Of a stretch of DNA of 64,000 bases, positions 62,917 through 64,000 are shown piece by piece (the first letter of the stretch is position 1; every line of letters begins with the position of its first letter). The stretch comes from an uncultured Brachyspira sp. Lineage in GTDB: Bacteria; Spirochaetota; Brachyspiria; Brachyspirales; Brachyspiraceae. The position numbers and the translations under genes were made by a program. The notes beneath the pieces are model-generated. The model saw nothing but the letters and a program-made list of their open reading frames with translations. It was not told where the DNA came from and made no database searches. The DNA is taken from the NCBI RefSeq assembly GCF_944390845.1, contig NZ_CALXRM010000002.1:1-64000 (forward strand). The letters run 5' to 3'.

Positions 62917-63120
62917 ACCGCACGCAGAATAAGTTTTAAAATATAGATTTGTTTGAATTCAAATTTTTATTATATTATAAATTTAGCTTACCGTGCGTTA
63001 TATGCATTAACAATCTAATCAATACTTGGGTGGGTGCTGAAATTTCTGTTTAATCTATAGAGAATAATTAATATTAAAATTGAAAAAATAATAATAAAGA
63101 ATAAAGGGCGGGTATGTAAT
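62917..63120 (+). repeat. composite repeat, copy 3 (204 bp)
   Basis: The two parts are ACCGCACGCAGAAT (62917) to ACCGTGCGTT (62990-62999) and ACTTGGGTGGGTGCTGAAAT (63024) to AATAAAGGGCGGGTATGTAA (ending 63120). Order and spacing match copy 1. It fills most of the gap between the outer-membrane-like gene and the next gene. Confidence 0.7.
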
Positions 63121-63248
63121 AAAATTCTATTTAATATATGAGTTATAAAATTAATTAAAAAATGTAGATTATAATATAAATTTGATAATTAATAAAAGAT
63201 GTCATACAATACCAATTATATCTATTTTAAATAATAAGGACTAGGTTT

Positions 63249-64000
63249 ATGAAAAAATTATTTATAATGTTATTACTTAATATAATTTACATATCTGCTT
63301 TTGCTGGCACTACCAATATAACAAAGCATTTATTTTTTACTCTTGAAGGAAGCATTGATAAATATCCTATTACAATAAACATACATATTGAAAACCCTGA
63401 TAATATTACTAGAAATAAAAAGTCTTATATAGACGGACATTATAAATACAATAATGTTAATACTCCAATACCTATAAGCGGAGAAATGGATAAAAATACT
63501 ATTCAATTTACTGCCTTTGATTTTGATAATTCTGATAAAAAAGAAGAATTCAGTTTTAAAATAAATAATAGTCAGTTAAATAATATTATTGATTTAGGAA
63601 ACGGTAAAAAGAATATTGATTTAAAAGGAAGCTGGAAAAATAACAATAAAAAATTAAGCTGTAATATACAAACTATAAAACCTTTAGGAAATAAAATATA
63701 TTCTGTTTATGATATATCTATTTCTAAAGAATATAAAGATAAGACTTATGGTTTATCTGCACTTTATATAGAAAATTTAAAATCATCTATATATGAAAAT
63801 AAAATCATAAATAAAATAAACAATACCAATGAAATTATTAAAAAAATAAATGATGATATTGCTAAAGTAAATCTTAATGAAGAAGAAATTTTTTACGAAG
63901 TTAGTTCTTACAGTTTTTATTACAAATTTTTTAATGATAATATTTTATGTTTTACAAGAAGCGTAGAATATAATGGAGGTGCATATCCTGATACTGCAAT
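63249..64000 (+). CDS. exported protein with DUF3298-like (RsiV-type) region, partial
   Basis: Open from an ATG with AAGGA 8 nt upstream and running off the window end (250 codons seen). A signal peptide ends near residue 17 (ISAFAG). The middle is Asn/Lys-rich; the last visible part, YKFFNDNILCFTRSVEYNGGAYPDTA, resembles the opening of DUF3298/RsiV-type domains, where a GGAH-like motif follows. Function unknown, and the true length cannot be seen. Confidence 0.7.
   Translation, partial: MKKLFIMLLLNIIYISAFAGTTNITKHLFFTLEGSIDKYPITINIHIENPDNITRNKKSYIDGHYKYNNVNTPIPISGEMDKNTIQFTAFDFDNSDKKEEFSFKINNSQLNNIIDLGNGKKNIDLKGSWKNNNKKLSCNIQTIKPLGNKIYSVYDISISKEYKDKTYGLSALYIENLKSSIYENKIINKINNTNEIIKKINDDIAKVNLNEEEIFYEVSSYSFYYKFFNDNILCFTRSVEYNGGAYPDTA

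Noticed and set aside
1-64000. tRNA or rRNA genes, prophage or insertion-sequence transposase genes
   Set aside because: I looked for cloverleaf-like GC-rich segments and transposase or phage motifs and saw none that I could support.

Overview
The window reads as chromosomal DNA of an anaerobic spirochaete, most likely a Brachyspira species. Supporting points are the very low GC content, AT-rich codon use, many exported lipoproteins and Cache chemoreceptors, a spirochaete-type SPASM protein next to prfA, and butyrate-type CoA metabolism. Genus is an inference; no rRNA or tRNA gene was found. About 50 protein genes are called, including one leader peptide and two selenoproteins whose in-frame UGA hides them from ordinary ORF calling.

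Layout. 1-4900: sulfatase, SurA/PpiD-like foldase and a PepSY-like periplasmic protein, among noncoding repeats. 5-16.4 kb: acetyltransferase, chemoreceptor, PTS EIICBA, large lipoprotein with a heptamer repeat array upstream, radical SAM lyase-like protein, GT8 glycosyltransferase, RtcB. 16.4-19.2 kb: methionine operon (metY-metX) behind a Met-rich leader peptide and an attenuator. 19.8-25.3 kb: a YidC-sulfatase fusion, a LiaF-like protein, RsmD, ApbE. 25.6-30.5 kb: second PepSY-like paralogue and two orphan oligopeptide-binding lipoproteins. 30.8-35.4 kb: CoA-transferase, an acyl-CoA dehydrogenase/ETF/rubredoxin fusion and a flavodiiron protein, likely one electron-transfer module. 35.5-43.3 kb: prfA operon with a spiro-SPASM-like protein, sugar nucleotidyltransferase, DJ-1 protein, TPR protein with a sequestered ribosome-binding site. 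43.5-45.8 kb: ArsR regulator, ArsP/DUF318-type permease and two thioredoxin-fold selenoproteins. 45.9-53.7 kb: galM, methyltransferase, exported rubrerythrin-like protein, lipoprotein alcohol dehydrogenase, leuS, SGNH hydrolase. 54.7-64 kb: AAA ATPase, hisA, FkbM methyltransferase, bactofilin, map, GH35 beta-galactosidase, TPR protein, outer-membrane-like protein and a partial exported protein.

The intergenic DNA carries a family of MITE-like units (about 240-430 bp) with imperfect terminal inverted repeats and TATATA ends, often abutting head to tail, plus a second composite repeat family. The strongest candidates for something new are: the ArsR/permease/selenoprotein cluster; the methionine leader attenuator; the 11-bp-phased activator sites shared by the two PepSY-like genes; the YidC-sulfatase fusion; and the acyl-CoA dehydrogenase-rubredoxin to flavodiiron pathway.
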